Both the position numbers and the translations under genes were made by a program. DNA of 64,000 bases from Flavobacteriales bacterium UBA1494. Its GTDB lineage: Bacteria > Bacteroidota > Bacteroidia > Flavobacteriales_E > Vicingaceae. Below the pieces are notes generated by a model that saw only the letters and a program-made list of their open reading frames with translations, was not told the origin of the DNA and did not search any database. The first letter of the stretch is position 1. Each line of letters starts with the position of its first letter. This document shows positions 1 through 9,694 of the stretch, one piece after another. The stretch is taken from positions 247,848 to 311,847 of the forward strand of contig CAJJAT010000014.1 in the NCBI GenBank assembly GCA_905182175.1, written 5' to 3'.

Positions 1-2415
1 TTTTTCTTTTGTGCTGAAGAAAGGCAACATGTCTGCCAGTTTAGTGAGGATAGGTGCTTCTGATGTATACGCACCGTCTAGCCCAACTATCGTATTCGAA
101 ATAGGCTCATCTCCAATATTAATTTTCCTTGTTAAAGGCCTCTCTGTTAAGTTTAATATTGTTCCTCCAATGTTAATGTCTTCAGAAATTCTATAATCAA
201 ATCGAGAACCAATTAGCGTCTTTGTTTGCACATTAAACAAAGAGTTACTACCCAATGAAACTTTAATCGGTTGCCCAGAAGCAAGAATTCCTTCATTCAA
301 AATTCTCACTCTACCTAGATTATAGTCAACCGTATAGTCAACATTTTCTGTTAACTGAGCGCCTCCAGCTGTAACAGTAACTGAACCTTGCGGAATATTA
401 AATGAGTTCAATGAGATTTCTGAGCCCGAACTTGACTGATACCTTCCCCTAAACGTATATCGATTGTTATCTACGTCTTGTTGTGCAAGAATTTTAGTGG
501 TGGTATACAAAGAATCGTACGCAAACTTATTACCAAGATTGGGGTCGTCAAACTGGGCCCTTAAATAATCACCAAATGGCTCCAAAACAGGGAAGTAAAC
601 TTTACCGCTTTGAGGGTTTATAGTCACATTTGGAACAAAATCAAACAGGCCATCTGACTGAGCTTGATTCGTTATTGTCATTCTATCCAACCCTAGAGTA
701 TTGATAAGTGGCTTTCCAGTAGGCTTACCTTCAGGGAAGTAAGGTATCTCGACTCCAGTTTCCTCGTTTAAATACCAAATTTCAAATGTAAAGTTCTCAG
801 GACTTACGTTAAATGCATCTAGAGAATAAACGTTTTTCATCATTAAATCCCAAGAGGGTAAGCTTGGATTTATAATTGTTCCTTTTAACAGCTTTAAATA
901 CAAAGCGTCTTGTCCATCAATCCCGTCAGTACTTAAATCCCCTACCTGATATACTTTCCCATTGTAAGTATAACGATACGAAACTGCTAATACATCTTGC
1001 GGATTTAGAGTTCTGTTTAATGAAATATATCCTAGCTCAGGATTCAACGTGTATTCGTTTGCCGAAAGTAGAACTGCATTTTCCAAGCGTTCATAATCCT
1101 CTCCACTTCTTAACTGCTCTCCTTGCAATACCTCATCTGCTTCATTAAAGCCTCGAATTCTAGAAGCACCAGAATAATCAGTTGCAAGATTAGCATACAA
1201 ATTATTAGCTTCATTCGCAGCTCTTCCAACAATAGGAGTTGTCAGTTGAACTCGTTGCGGATTACTAATTCTTCTATCGTTAGCTAAATCAGTAAATGCT
1301 AAAATATTTCTGGTATTTTGAAATGACCCTTGCGTATTGGTAATATATACCTCAACAGCAGTAATGTTAATTCTAGAAGTAATTCGGGGTGGGGACGAGA
1401 GATTTTTTTCATAGTCCTCTCTAAACAGATGGGATAAAAAATAATGTCGATTGTCTTCATATTCTGAGGCTGATTTCTCAAATTCTTGAACTTGAGCACC
1501 TCCAGAGATGTTAATCTCTTTTTTTTCTCCTTTTTCTTGAGAAAATAAAGTAGTAACTCTTAACCTGCCGAATTGCAATTCAGTTTTTAATCCAAATAAC
1601 GTTTGACTTCCTGTTATCAGCGAGCTTTGCAACGGCAAGGAGACATTTCCTGCTTCAATTTTCTTAATAATTTCATCTTCATATCCAGTATAATCTAGCT
1701 TCGTCTGGTTCTCAAAATCGAAGGTAGCTTCAGTGTTGTAGCTTGTCTGTATTTTAAGCTTTTCCCCAATATTTCCAATTACATTTAATTGAATTTTTTG
1801 CTGAAAATCAAATGTACTGGTTCTTCTTTGTCGCTCAGGTAAAATAGGATTTTCTCGTCTGGATACGTTAATTCCAAAAGACAATTCAGCGGAACCTTGG
1901 GGTCGAATATCAATTACGTTGCCACCGAATATTCGATCGAATAACTCCCCTTTTATATTAATTTGAGGGCGAAACCCTTCTGTTTCGTTCAAACTCTGAG
2001 CATCTTGTTTTTGCCTCCAAAAATCTTTTTGACTCTCAGCCATATCGTATTTCAGATATTCCTCCAAACTCATCGTATTTGGATTCCTATAATCTCGATC
2101 TCCTATTTTCTGGTAATATTTGTATTCGCCTGTTTCCGGATCGTACTGAAACTCCTTTGTGACATTACTCGGATCGTCCATGTACAAAGGGCTACCTTTC
2201 TGGTTATAGCCCTCGTTGCTTCTATCATCGAAAGGAAACAACAACTTAATTTTTCCAGTATCGGTTTCAGTGGAATCGACTGGGGTAAATAAAACACCAA
2301 AGCCACCCTGTGAAGGTGGCTCAATTGGCTTGGAGGCCAAAAGGGAGCTAACAAAAGCTCCGATTAAGGTCATTGGTAAAATGAACCTACTTATATAACG
2401 TTTTTTATGAATCAA
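1..2415 (-). CDS. sprA: Cell-surface protein SprA, T9SS translocon (5' part only)
   Basis: SprA forms the very large outer-membrane barrel through which type IX secretion cargo leaves the cell, and is needed for gliding in flavobacteria. About 805 codons of a protein normally near 2,400 residues are here; the frame runs off the left edge without a stop. After a signal peptide, the family-typical N-terminus is visible (a PFD motif, then SPLYMDDPSN, FQYDPETGEYKYYQKIGD and MSLEEYLKYDM), and the last visible stretch EAPILTKLADMLPFFSTKEK also fits SprA. The first in-frame ATG (2373) would cut off the charged half of the signal peptide; TTG at 2415 gives IHKKRYISRFILPMTLIGAF, so I chose TTG (ATT at 2412 is possible). 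It lies directly downstream of ruvA, an order I recall as common in flavobacteria. Confidence 0.93.
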   Translation of the reverse strand, partial: MIHKKRYISRFILPMTLIGAFVSSLLASKPIEPPSQGGFGVLFTPVDSTETDTGKIKLLFPFDDRSNEGYNQKGSPLYMDDPSNVTKEFQYDPETGEYKYYQKIGDRDYRNPNTMSLEEYLKYDMAESQKDFWRQKQDAQSLNETEGFRPQINIKGELFDRIFGGNVIDIRPQGSAELSFGINVSRRENPILPERQRRTSTFDFQQKIQLNVIGNIGEKLKIQTSYNTEATFDFENQTKLDYTGYEDEIIKKIEAGNVSLPLQSSLITGSQTLFGLKTELQFGRLRVTTLFSQEKGEKKEINISGGAQVQEFEKSASEYEDNRHYFLSHLFREDYEKNLSSPPRITSRINITAVEVYITNTQGSFQNTRNILAFTDLANDRRISNPQRVQLTTPIVGRAANEANNLYANLATDYSGASRIRGFNEADEVLQGEQLRSGEDYERLENAVLLSANEYTLNPELGYISLNRTLNPQDVLAVSYRYTYNGKVYQVGDLSTDGIDGQDALYLKLLKGTIINPSLPSWDLMMKNVYSLDAFNVSPENFTFEIWYLNEETGVEIPYFPEGKPTGKPLINTLGLDRMTITNQAQSDGLFDFVPNVTINPQSGKVYFPVLEPFGDYLRAQFDDPNLGNKFAYDSLYTTTKILAQQDVDNNRYTFRGRYQSSSGSEISLNSFNIPQGSVTVTAGGAQLTENVDYTVDYNLGRVRILNEGILASGQPIKVSLGSNSLFNVQTKTLIGSRFDYRISEDINIGGTILNLTERPLTRKINIGDEPISNTIVGLDGAYTSEAPILTKLADMLPFFSTKEK

Positions 2416-2430
2416 TTCCGTTGGTTCCTT

Positions 2431-3012
2431 TTACAATCCTTTTAATGCTTGTTTAATTACGTCTTCCACAGCCGCATCTGGTTGAGCAGTTAATATTTTT
2501 TGAATCATTTTTTCAGCCAAGTTTTTGTTAAACCCAAGGTTTACCAATGCTGATAACGACTCTTCTCTTACAGTATTGTTCAAGCCTAAAGAATTATCAG
2601 AAGAAATATTTTCTTTTGAAACCTTATCCTTCAAATCAATAATAATTCTTTGAGCCGACTTTGGTCCAATTCCTTTTACCCCCTTAAACCAAGCAGCATT
2701 ACCACTTAAAATAGCTTGCTGTATTTCCTCTGCATCAGCTGAGGAAAGAACAAGAAGTGCAGTTGCGGGACCAACACCCGAAACTGAAATTAATAATTGA
2801 AATAACCTTCTTTCCGAAATCTCTTTAAATCCATAAAGTATCTGAGCATCTTCCCTGACAATAAACTCTGCAAAAAGCTTGCAGCTCTCACTATCCTCCA
2901 ATTTAGAATAGGTATTTAAGGATATGTTCAGTTTATACCCAACTCCGCCGCATTCTATTACAACGTAAGTTGGACTTTTCTCTACTAATCTGCCGTTAAT
3001 GTGCGAAATCAT
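2431..3012 (-). CDS. ruvA: Holliday junction branch migration protein RuvA
   Basis: RuvA binds four-way DNA junctions and loads the RuvB helicase for branch migration. The 193-residue protein has the usual length. The N-terminal OB-fold begins MISHINGRLVEKSPTYVVIE, helix-hairpin-helix motifs are seen around residues 75-125 (SVSGVGPATALLVLS and GVKGIGPKSAQRIIIDLKDK), and a flexible linker leads to the C-terminal RuvB-contacting domain (ALVNLGFNKNLAEKMIQ). It sits between maeB (stop abuts its start) and sprA. The partner ruvB is in the same window at 13131-14156 but not in the same operon. Confidence 0.97.
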   Translation of the reverse strand: MISHINGRLVEKSPTYVVIECGGVGYKLNISLNTYSKLEDSESCKLFAEFIVREDAQILYGFKEISERRLFQLLISVSGVGPATALLVLSSADAEEIQQAILSGNAAWFKGVKGIGPKSAQRIIIDLKDKVSKENISSDNSLGLNNTVREESLSALVNLGFNKNLAEKMIQKILTAQPDAAVEDVIKQALKGL

Positions 3013-5283
3013 TTATTTTCTTGTTTGTGCATCTACTGCTGCAATGGTTACCATGTTAACAATCTCTCTAACACTACTCCCCAATTGCAAAATATGAACA
3101 GGCTTTTCTAAACCTAGTAAAATAGGGCCAATTGCTTCAACTTCTCCCATTTCTTGAACTAATTTGTAGGCAATATTTCCAGCAGACAAGTTAGGAAAAA
3201 TGAGAACATTAACCTTCTTGTTAACCAACTTTGAAAATGGAAACGTTTCGCGCATCGCTTCTTTGTTCATTGCAAAATTTGCCTGTAATTCCCCATCTAC
3301 AACTAATTCTGGATGATCTCTGTGCAATATTTTAACTGCATCGCTCACCTTCTTCGACTCTTCAAACTCAGTCGATCCAAAGTTTGCAAACGACAGCATC
3401 GCTATTCTTGGCTTTATGTTTAGTCGCTCTACCGATTTAGCAGCAAGGTAGGTTATGTCTGCTAAATCTTGCGCCGTAGGATTTACGTTTATGGTCGTAT
3501 CTGCAAAGAACACAGGCCCACTTTTGGTGATTAAAATATACATTCCTGCAATTTTATTGACTCCTTTTTGTGTTCCTATAACTTGCAAAGCAGGTCTTAT
3601 AGTTTCAGGAAAGTTTCTTGTAATCCCACTAATCAGAGCATCTGCATCTCCTTGCTCAACCATCATGGCACCAAAGTGATTACGATCTCTCATTTTATGG
3701 CGAGCCTCATATTGAGTTAAACCTCGCCTTTGTCGTTTTTTGAAGAAAACGTCCCCATAAGCGTAACGCTGTTCTATGCGCTCTTCATCTTTCGGGTTGA
3801 TGATCTCAATACCATCTAACTCTAAGTTATTCTCTTTTATTAGTTTGTTGATTCGCTCGTGACTTCCCAACAAAATTGGAATAGCAATATTTTCGTCTTT
3901 AACTATTTGCGCTGCTTTTAGCACTTTATAGTTATCTGCTTCTGCAAACACAACTCGTTGCGGCTTTCTTTGAGCTCGCTCCGTCATATTCTTAATCAGC
4001 TTATTGTCTAAGCCAAGTCTCCTGCTTAGCTCTAATTTATACTTTCCCCAATCCGTAATTGGTTTTTTAGCCACACCTGATGCTATTGCAGCTTTTGCCA
4101 CAGCAGGAGCAATGGTCATTAATAACCTAGGATCCATTGGCTTTGGAATAATAAAATCCCTCCCAAATGATAAGTTTCTTGATCCGTAAGCTTCATTCAC
4201 TTCTTCTGGAACCGGCTCTTTTGCAATTTTAGCAATAGCTTTCACGGCAGCTAACTTCATTTCTTCATTTATACATGTCGCACGAACATCTAGAGCCCCT
4301 CTAAAAATGAATGGAAAACCTAAAACGTTATTTACTTGGTTTGGATGATCTGAACGACCGGTTGCCATAATTATGTCCTCCCTTGCAGACAACGCTTCCT
4401 TGTAAGGAATCTCAGGATCTGGATTGGCTAGTGCAAATACAATGGGATTTTTAGCCATTGCTTTTATCATATCAGTAGAAACAATATTTCCTTTTGAAAG
4501 TCCTAGAAAAACATCTGCATCTTTCATCGCGTCATCCAAAGACCTAACATCTTTATCAGTCGCAAACTCTGCCTTGTACTTATTTAACTCTCCTCTATCT
4601 TTTCGAATAGCACCTTTACTATCTAACATTACAATGTTCTCCTTCTTTGCTCCAAGAGAAACATATAATTTAATACATGCCATAGCAGAAGCTCCTGCTC
4701 CGTTTACTACGATACTTACTTCGCTAATCTTTTTACCGGCTAATTCAAGAGCGTTAAGCAAAGCTGCGCTTGAAATAATAGCAGTTCCATGCTGATCGTC
4801 ATGCATAATTGGAATATCCAACTCTTCCTTCAAGCGTCTTTCTATTTCGAAACACTCAGGAGCTTTTAAATCCTCTAAGTTGATTCCTCCAAATGTCGGT
4901 GCTATTGCTTTTACGGTATCTACAAATTTATCTACATCTTTAGCATCTACCTCGATATCAAAAACATCAATGTCTGCAAATATTTTAAAGAGCAAACCTT
5001 TGCCTTCCATAACAGGTTTTGATGCTTCAGGACCAATGTCTCCTAAACCCAAAACAGCTGTACCATTGGAGATTACAGCAACTAGATTGCCTTTAGCTGT
5101 GTATTTATAAGCCAATTCTTTATCTTGCTCTATCTTCTTGCAGGGTTCGGCTACACCCGGAGAATACGCTAGCGCTAGATCCCGTTGTGTACTGTACGGC
5201 TTGGTGGGCCTTACTTCAATTTTTCCAGGTTTTCCATCGGAATGATAATCTAAAGCTTCAATTTGTTTTCTTGAGTCAGACAT
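3013..5283 (-). CDS. maeB: NADP-dependent malic enzyme with phosphotransacetylase-like C-terminus
   Basis: Catalyses oxidative decarboxylation of malate to pyruvate, supplying NADPH. It is the large two-domain type: malic enzyme domain at about residues 1-410 ([16 protein letters not shown], the nucleotide-binding [16 protein letters not shown], and [10 protein letters not shown]), then a phosphate acetyltransferase-like domain at about 430-756 ([38 protein letters not shown]) that in this family is thought to be regulatory. The reading frame is open upstream to 5358, but the family N-terminus [20 protein letters not shown] begins at the ATG at 5283, giving 756 residues, the standard length. 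The stop lies directly against the ruvA start, so maeB-ruvA-sprA may be cotranscribed. Confidence 0.96.
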   Translation of the reverse strand: MSDSRKQIEALDYHSDGKPGKIEVRPTKPYSTQRDLALAYSPGVAEPCKKIEQDKELAYKYTAKGNLVAVISNGTAVLGLGDIGPEASKPVMEGKGLLFKIFADIDVFDIEVDAKDVDKFVDTVKAIAPTFGGINLEDLKAPECFEIERRLKEELDIPIMHDDQHGTAIISSAALLNALELAGKKISEVSIVVNGAGASAMACIKLYVSLGAKKENIVMLDSKGAIRKDRGELNKYKAEFATDKDVRSLDDAMKDADVFLGLSKGNIVSTDMIKAMAKNPIVFALANPDPEIPYKEALSAREDIIMATGRSDHPNQVNNVLGFPFIFRGALDVRATCINEEMKLAAVKAIAKIAKEPVPEEVNEAYGSRNLSFGRDFIIPKPMDPRLLMTIAPAVAKAAIASGVAKKPITDWGKYKLELSRRLGLDNKLIKNMTERAQRKPQRVVFAEADNYKVLKAAQIVKDENIAIPILLGSHERINKLIKENNLELDGIEIINPKDEERIEQRYAYGDVFFKKRQRRGLTQYEARHKMRDRNHFGAMMVEQGDADALISGITRNFPETIRPALQVIGTQKGVNKIAGMYILITKSGPVFFADTTINVNPTAQDLADITYLAAKSVERLNIKPRIAMLSFANFGSTEFEESKKVSDAVKILHRDHPELVVDGELQANFAMNKEAMRETFPFSKLVNKKVNVLIFPNLSAGNIAYKLVQEMGEVEAIGPILLGLEKPVHILQLGSSVREIVNMVTIAAVDAQTRK

Positions 5284-5376
5284 ATTTACTAATTTAAAAG
5301 ACTGATAAAAGTACGAATTGTCGCTTGTTTCTGAGTTATAAGTGCCACGTATTTTCATCGGTAAAAAGACAGGTAA

Positions 5377-6060
5377 ATGAAAAAAATAATACTCTTTAGT
5401 GGTGCCGGAATGAGTGCCGAAAGTGGTCTCAAAACTTTTAGAGATAACAATGGGTTATGGGAGAACTATAGAGTTAAAGATGTGGCTACCCCAGAAGCTT
5501 GGCAAGCTGACCCAGAATTAGTGCTGCAATTTTATAACGCAAGAAGGAAACAGCTTTTAAATGCCATTCCTAATCCTGCTCACCTTCTAATTAAAAAGCT
5601 AGAAGAGAAATTTGATGTGACAGTAATAACCCAAAACATTGACGACCTGCATGAAAGAGCAGCGTCAAAAAACGTTATTCACTTGCATGGGGAGTTAAAA
5701 AAAGTGAGAAGCGAAAAGTTTGAGCATTTAGTCTATGACTGGCCAAAGGCAGAACTTAATTTAGGTGAACTATGCGAACGAGGAGCTCAACTTAGGCCGC
5801 ATGTCGTTTGGTTCGGCGAAGAAGTTCCGATGATGGCGAAAGCACTTGAAATTGCAGCAAGTGCCGAAATACTAATTGTTGTGGGAACATCTTTGAATGT
5901 TTACCCAGCTGCGAATGTTGCTTTTTCAGCTTCAAAAAAATGCAAAAACTACTTGATAGATCCAAACCCTCCGGCACTTGGTGAAGAAAGTAATTTTACC
6001 GTTATAAAAGCAGGAGCAGAAGAAGGAGTTTTATTACTAATGAGAAAACTCAGCGCATAA
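5377..6060 (+). CDS. cobB: Sirtuin-type NAD-dependent protein deacylase (zinc-less type)
   Basis: Removes acyl groups from lysines using NAD+. The NAD site (LFSGAGMSAESGLKTFRD), the QNID motif (VITQNIDDLHERA), the catalytic histidine (NVIHLHGEL), WFGEEVP and the GTSLNVYPAA motif are all present. The YNARR segment supplies the YxxR pair that marks class III sirtuins preferring acidic acyl groups such as succinyl-lysine. The insert that normally holds two CxxC zinc pairs, between HGEL and LRPHVVWFGE, contains only one cysteine, so the structural zinc site is absent. Divergent from maeB with a 93-bp gap and followed by a strong terminator, so probably monocistronic. Confidence 0.93.
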   Translation: MKKIILFSGAGMSAESGLKTFRDNNGLWENYRVKDVATPEAWQADPELVLQFYNARRKQLLNAIPNPAHLLIKKLEEKFDVTVITQNIDDLHERAASKNVIHLHGELKKVRSEKFEHLVYDWPKAELNLGELCERGAQLRPHVVWFGEEVPMMAKALEIAASAEILIVVGTSLNVYPAANVAFSASKKCKNYLIDPNPPALGEESNFTVIKAGAEEGVLLLMRKLSA

Positions 6061-6062
6061 AA

Positions 6063-6083
6063 AAAGGGGCTATAAGCCCCTTT
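6063..6083 (+). terminator. Bidirectional intrinsic terminator
   Basis: A perfect 9-bp stem AAAGGGGCT / AGCCCCTTT with loop ATA begins three bases after the cobB stop codon. The A-rich left flank and T-rich right flank let it work in both directions, ending cobB and the convergent T9SS-cargo gene. Confidence 0.9.
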
Positions 6084-6101
6084 CTTATACTTCTATAAAT
6101 T

Positions 6102-7319
6102 TTATTTGACAATTAATTTCTTTGATAAAACTCTAACGCCGTCTGCGATAATGTTTACAACATAAATACCTTCTTCAAGCATTTCCAAATTCAATTCGTA
6201 AGACGTGGTACCTTGACTTAAAAACGTCCGAAACACCTTTTCACCTAAAATATTAAACAATTGCAACTCTTGACGATTGTTTGCTAGTGGAGTTTCAAAA
6301 TTCAACTTAGCAACTCTTGCAGCAGGATTAGGATAAATAGCAAAGTCATTTCCGGGTTGAATTTCATCAATTGATGTCACGTCTAAAACAATCCATTTTA
6401 TATAAATGGTAGCAATGTTGTTCTTATTTACTTTGTCCGAAAAGTTGTACGCGTACAAAGCATCACCACTTTTCGCTGAGTCTAATCTTACAGAAAATGC
6501 AGTATCTACAGGAAAATAACTATTTGCATTAATTACAATGGAATCCTGTGAAAGAACATTTCTTGTCGTTCCATCTCCGGCAGTCATTAAAGGTGAGCAA
6601 CCTGATCCAAAACAAAACTGATCAAAACTTCCGGGAATTATTGATCTCTCTGACCTAAACAAAGAAATATTTTGATTTGCAGGAGTGTTGTTATAAAACC
6701 TTAAAAAAGATTCTTTCACAAACGTTTGGTTTGCTACATCACGATAAAGTGCATTAACCTCAATTGTATCTCCGTTTATGTTGCTTCCCAAAGAATCTCT
6801 TAATTGAAAATTTGGACCATTCGCCGAATTGTCTATAATCACCCAGCGAATGTATACTACAGCATTCGTTCTACTAATTTCATCCGTAAATATATATCGG
6901 TAAATTGCAGTTCCTGCAGAGGCTGAGTCTATGTAAACCGCAAAAGGAGCGTCACCCAAACCATAGGAGTTTGGATTAATTGGTACGGTATCGTTTGATG
7001 TTCTTGTAGGTTGGACTCCCGCCTTAATAGGGCCTAAGCATTGTTGTCCGTAACAATAATAATCGTAACTCCCTGGAATCGTTAACACCTCTTCTCTCAT
7101 TAACTTCATCACCATACCGGTAGATGTACTGTTAAAGAATTTTATAAATTTCTTTTGTTCAAATACATTTGCAAAATTACTGGAGTTGTAGTATTTAGTA
7201 AGTGTAATTGTATCACCATTAACAACATTACCTTGATAATCTCTTATTTGTAAATCTTGAGCATCAGCAAAATTAAAGAGCATTAAAAGCAGAAAAGCAG
7301 AAAGTATTTTTTTTCTCAT
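6102..7319 (-). CDS. Secreted T9SS type A sorting-domain protein with a duplicated domain
   Basis: A 405-residue secreted protein of unknown function. The start is the ATG at 7319 (MRKKILSAFLLLMLFNFADA signal peptide); the frame is open a little further upstream. The C-terminus is a type A T9SS sorting domain (NDFAIYPNPAARVAKLNF, then LQLFNILGEKVFRTF and a terminal GVRVLSKKLIVK), which targets the protein through SprA to the surface. The middle is a tandem duplication of about 155 residues. Each copy starts with LRD/IRD..G..INGDTI, contains a closely spaced cysteine pair (CYGQQC, CFGSGC) after an IPGS[FY]D motif, and ends with ..IYIKWIVLD. The repeat is not one I can name. A -7 box (TATATTTG) lies just upstream. 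Confidence 0.85.
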   Translation of the reverse strand: MRKKILSAFLLLMLFNFADAQDLQIRDYQGNVVNGDTITLTKYYNSSNFANVFEQKKFIKFFNSTSTGMVMKLMREEVLTIPGSYDYYCYGQQCLGPIKAGVQPTRTSNDTVPINPNSYGLGDAPFAVYIDSASAGTAIYRYIFTDEISRTNAVVYIRWVIIDNSANGPNFQLRDSLGSNINGDTIEVNALYRDVANQTFVKESFLRFYNNTPANQNISLFRSERSIIPGSFDQFCFGSGCSPLMTAGDGTTRNVLSQDSIVINANSYFPVDTAFSVRLDSAKSGDALYAYNFSDKVNKNNIATIYIKWIVLDVTSIDEIQPGNDFAIYPNPAARVAKLNFETPLANNRQELQLFNILGEKVFRTFLSQGTTSYELNLEMLEEGIYVVNIIADGVRVLSKKLIVK

Positions 7320-7334
7320 AACTTTGTTTTCGCA

Positions 7335-7342
7335 CAAATATA
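7335..7342 (-). promoter_or_regulatory. -7 promoter box TATATTTG
   Basis: On the minus strand this reads TATATTTG, matching the Bacteroidota -7 consensus TAnnTTTG. It lies 16 bases upstream of the ATG at 7319, giving a leader of roughly 10 bases. No clear -33 TTTG is seen. Confidence 0.5.
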
Positions 7343-7364
7343 GGTGTTTCCATTTTCCCTTTAT

Positions 7365-7372
7365 TAGATTTG
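7365..7372 (+). promoter_or_regulatory. -7 promoter box TAGATTTG
   Basis: Matches TAnnTTTG and lies about 50 bases upstream of the TlpA-like gene at 7423. It faces away from the minus-strand box at 7335-7342, so the divergent genes appear to have separate back-to-back promoters. Confidence 0.45.
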
Positions 7373-7422
7373 CGGTATCATATTTGGTTAACGCTCTCTA
7401 AAAAATCATAAAACTTAATACC

Positions 7423-7938
7423 ATGAGATTAAAAAAAACATTTTTGTCTGCTCTATTTATTTGCTTCACTATCCTAGGTTTTGCCCAAAACAATAAAGGC
7501 GTACCTGCTATTGATGTTAAGAAAATGGATGGGACAACATTCAATACTGGGGACATTGATAACGATGGTAAACCCGTAATTATTAATTTCTGGGCGACAT
7601 GGTGCAGCCCTTGTAAAAGAGAACTCAACAATATTGCAGACTTATATGAAGATTGGGTAGATGAGACTGGTGTAAAGTTAATCGCCATTTCAATTGATGA
7701 TGCAAGGAATATGGCTAAAGTAGCCCCTTACGTAAATGGCAAAGGATGGGAGTATGATGTTTACATTGATCCAAATGGAGATTTTAAAAGGGCTTTAGGA
7801 GTTAACAACGTACCACACACATTTTTAGTAGATGGGAATGGTAAAATTGTTTGGCAACACAATTCATACGCTGAAGGAGATGAGTACGAGTTATTGGAAT
7901 TGGTAGAGAAGCTTTCTAGGGGAGAAAGCATCGATTAG
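7423..7938 (+). CDS. TlpA/ResA-family periplasmic thioredoxin
   Basis: A 171-residue periplasmic thiol-disulfide oxidoreductase. An N-terminal signal peptide (KKTFLSALFICFTILGFAQ) is followed by a single thioredoxin fold with the active site WCSPC (VIINFWATWCSPCKRELNNI) and the cis-proline region (LGVNNVPHTFLVDGNGKIVW). Such proteins reduce disulfides in cytochrome maturation or in other envelope proteins. A strong terminator directly follows, so although an Omp28-like protein with its own CTSC motif is encoded 1.8 kb downstream, the two are probably separate transcripts. The true substrate cannot be told from sequence. Confidence 0.93.
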   Translation: MRLKKTFLSALFICFTILGFAQNNKGVPAIDVKKMDGTTFNTGDIDNDGKPVIINFWATWCSPCKRELNNIADLYEDWVDETGVKLIAISIDDARNMAKVAPYVNGKGWEYDVYIDPNGDFKRALGVNNVPHTFLVDGNGKIVWQHNSYAEGDEYELLELVEKLSRGESID

Positions 7939-7954
7939 TCACATAAAAGATTTC

Positions 7955-7992
7955 AAACAAAATCTGGGTAATTGTTACCCAGATTTTGTTTT
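7955..7992 (+). terminator. Strong intrinsic terminator
   Basis: A perfect 17-bp stem (AAACAAAATCTGGGTAA and its reverse complement) with a 3-base TTG loop lies 17 bases after the TlpA stop. The stem ends in a TTTT run on the plus strand. It separates the thioredoxin gene from the outer-membrane gene at 8031. Confidence 0.93.
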
Positions 7993-8030
7993 ACATTTAA
8001 AGTTTTAAAAATCTCCCAATTTAGCCTTAC

Positions 8031-9686
8031 ATGAATTTTAAAAAACCCCTTATTCTAAGCACTCTGCTGTTTGTTGGAATGTGCACAACAAAAGCACAAA
8101 ACGTAGAAGAAATCTTAAATAGAGGACAAATTAGAGGAAACTTTCAACTTGAAGGACAAATCTATCAAGAAGACTCGGTAATTGGAGCCGAGGCGGTACC
8201 AGAAAAGTATAGGACGAATGCGTTCTTAAATGTAATGTATACCAACGGAGGGTTTTCTGCAGGAATTCGATACGAAAGTTACTTGAATGAGTTACTCGGT
8301 TACCCTGAAGGCTATCGAAATAACTCAGGTATTATGTACCGATATATTTCTTTTACTAAAGATAAACTTAGCGTTACCGTTGGAAGTTTCTACGAACAGT
8401 TTGGAAATGGGTTAATTCTTAGGACATACGAAGAGAGAGGTCTGGGATATGATAATGCATTAGAAGGGATTAGAGTAAAATACAGACCTGTTAAAGGACT
8501 AACCATAACCGGCATAACAGGTAAGCAAAGAATATTTTTTGATTTAGGTCCGGGAATTGTACGAGCCGTTGATGGAGATTTAGACGTTAATGAAGTAATT
8601 CCTCAATTAAGAGAAAGTAAGACTCGACTTCAAATAGGCGCAAGTTTTGTGAGCAGATTCCAAACGGACGACAATTCCGCCTTTAATCTTCCTGAAAATG
8701 TTGCAACCTACGGTGGTCGCTTTAACCTACACAGAGGTAAAATAAACATTACCGGGGAATACGCTTATAAAATAAACGACCCTTCTGTAAATAATGATTT
8801 CATTTACAGACCGGGTGAGGCAGTCTTCCTTCAGACCTCATACTCTCAAAAAGGCTTTGGACTTGTCTTGGCCGCCAAAAGAAATGAGGACATGAGTTTC
8901 AGGTCGGATAGAAACCAAGCATTACAAAATGGCCTTATAAACTACCTACCGGCCCTTACCAAACAGCACACCTATAATTTACTTGCGACATTATACCCCT
9001 ATGCAACACAGTTGACGGGAGAAATTGCACTGCAAGCGGATTTAATTTATAAATTTAAAAAAGGATCAGCCCTTGGCGGTAAGTACGGGACTACAGTGCA
9101 AATGAATTATGCCTCTGCAAATGGTTTAGATACAACTAGTGCAAACGATGGAGATACAAAACGAAGAGGATACAATTCTACTTATTTGGGTTTCGGAGAA
9201 GTTTACTTCAAAGATTTTAACATCACTGTTCAGAAAAAAATAAATAAAAAATTTAAAGGAAGTTTAACCTATGCAAACTTGGTGTACAATCAAAACGTTA
9301 TTGAGGTAAAAAACAACAAAAAAGATGTTTTTGCAAATGTTGGAATAGCTGATGTAAGTTATAAGTTTAATAGAAAAGCCTCTATTCGTTCAGAATTTCA
9401 AACGTTATTTACAGATCAAGATTTAGGAAATTGGGCAACCGCTTTAATTGAATTCTCTTATGCCCCCAATTGGTTTATTGCCGTGCAAGACCAATATAAT
9501 TATGGCAATGAGGATGCTGAATCAAGGGTTCATTATTATAACGTCTCTGCAGGTTACAATAGCGGGGGAAATAGGGTTTCTGCAAGTTATGGAAGACAAC
9601 GAGCAGGTATTTTTTGTGTCGGTGGCGTTTGTAGAGTTGTACCGGCATCAAACGGGTTATACGTTTCGATAACTAGTAGTTTTTAA
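8031..9686 (+). CDS. DUF6029-like outer-membrane beta-barrel protein
   Basis: A 551-residue protein with a signal peptide (LILSTLLFVGMCTTKAQ) followed by a long series of alternating-hydrophobicity strands ending in aromatic or polar residues, and a C-terminal phenylalanine (VSITSSF), as in outer-membrane barrels. The N-terminal pattern (ILNRGQIRGNFQLEGQIYQEDSVIG, then YRYISFTKDKLSVTVGSFYEQFGNGL) is what I recall for the DUF6029 family, which is confined to Bacteroidota and has no assigned function. It is followed after 8 bases by the Omp28-like lipoprotein gene, with which it is surely cotranscribed. Confidence 0.8.
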   Translation: MNFKKPLILSTLLFVGMCTTKAQNVEEILNRGQIRGNFQLEGQIYQEDSVIGAEAVPEKYRTNAFLNVMYTNGGFSAGIRYESYLNELLGYPEGYRNNSGIMYRYISFTKDKLSVTVGSFYEQFGNGLILRTYEERGLGYDNALEGIRVKYRPVKGLTITGITGKQRIFFDLGPGIVRAVDGDLDVNEVIPQLRESKTRLQIGASFVSRFQTDDNSAFNLPENVATYGGRFNLHRGKINITGEYAYKINDPSVNNDFIYRPGEAVFLQTSYSQKGFGLVLAAKRNEDMSFRSDRNQALQNGLINYLPALTKQHTYNLLATLYPYATQLTGEIALQADLIYKFKKGSALGGKYGTTVQMNYASANGLDTTSANDGDTKRRGYNSTYLGFGEVYFKDFNITVQKKINKKFKGSLTYANLVYNQNVIEVKNNKKDVFANVGIADVSYKFNRKASIRSEFQTLFTDQDLGNWATALIEFSYAPNWFIAVQDQYNYGNEDAESRVHYYNVSAGYNSGGNRVSASYGRQRAGIFCVGGVCRVVPASNGLYVSITSSF

Positions 9687-9694
9687 ACAAAAAA

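Noticed and set aside
2103..2354. Several overlapping frames of 60-110 codons on both strands across 1-2400
   Set aside because: The minus-strand SprA frame runs open through all of this and its translation matches SprA, so the others are shadows.
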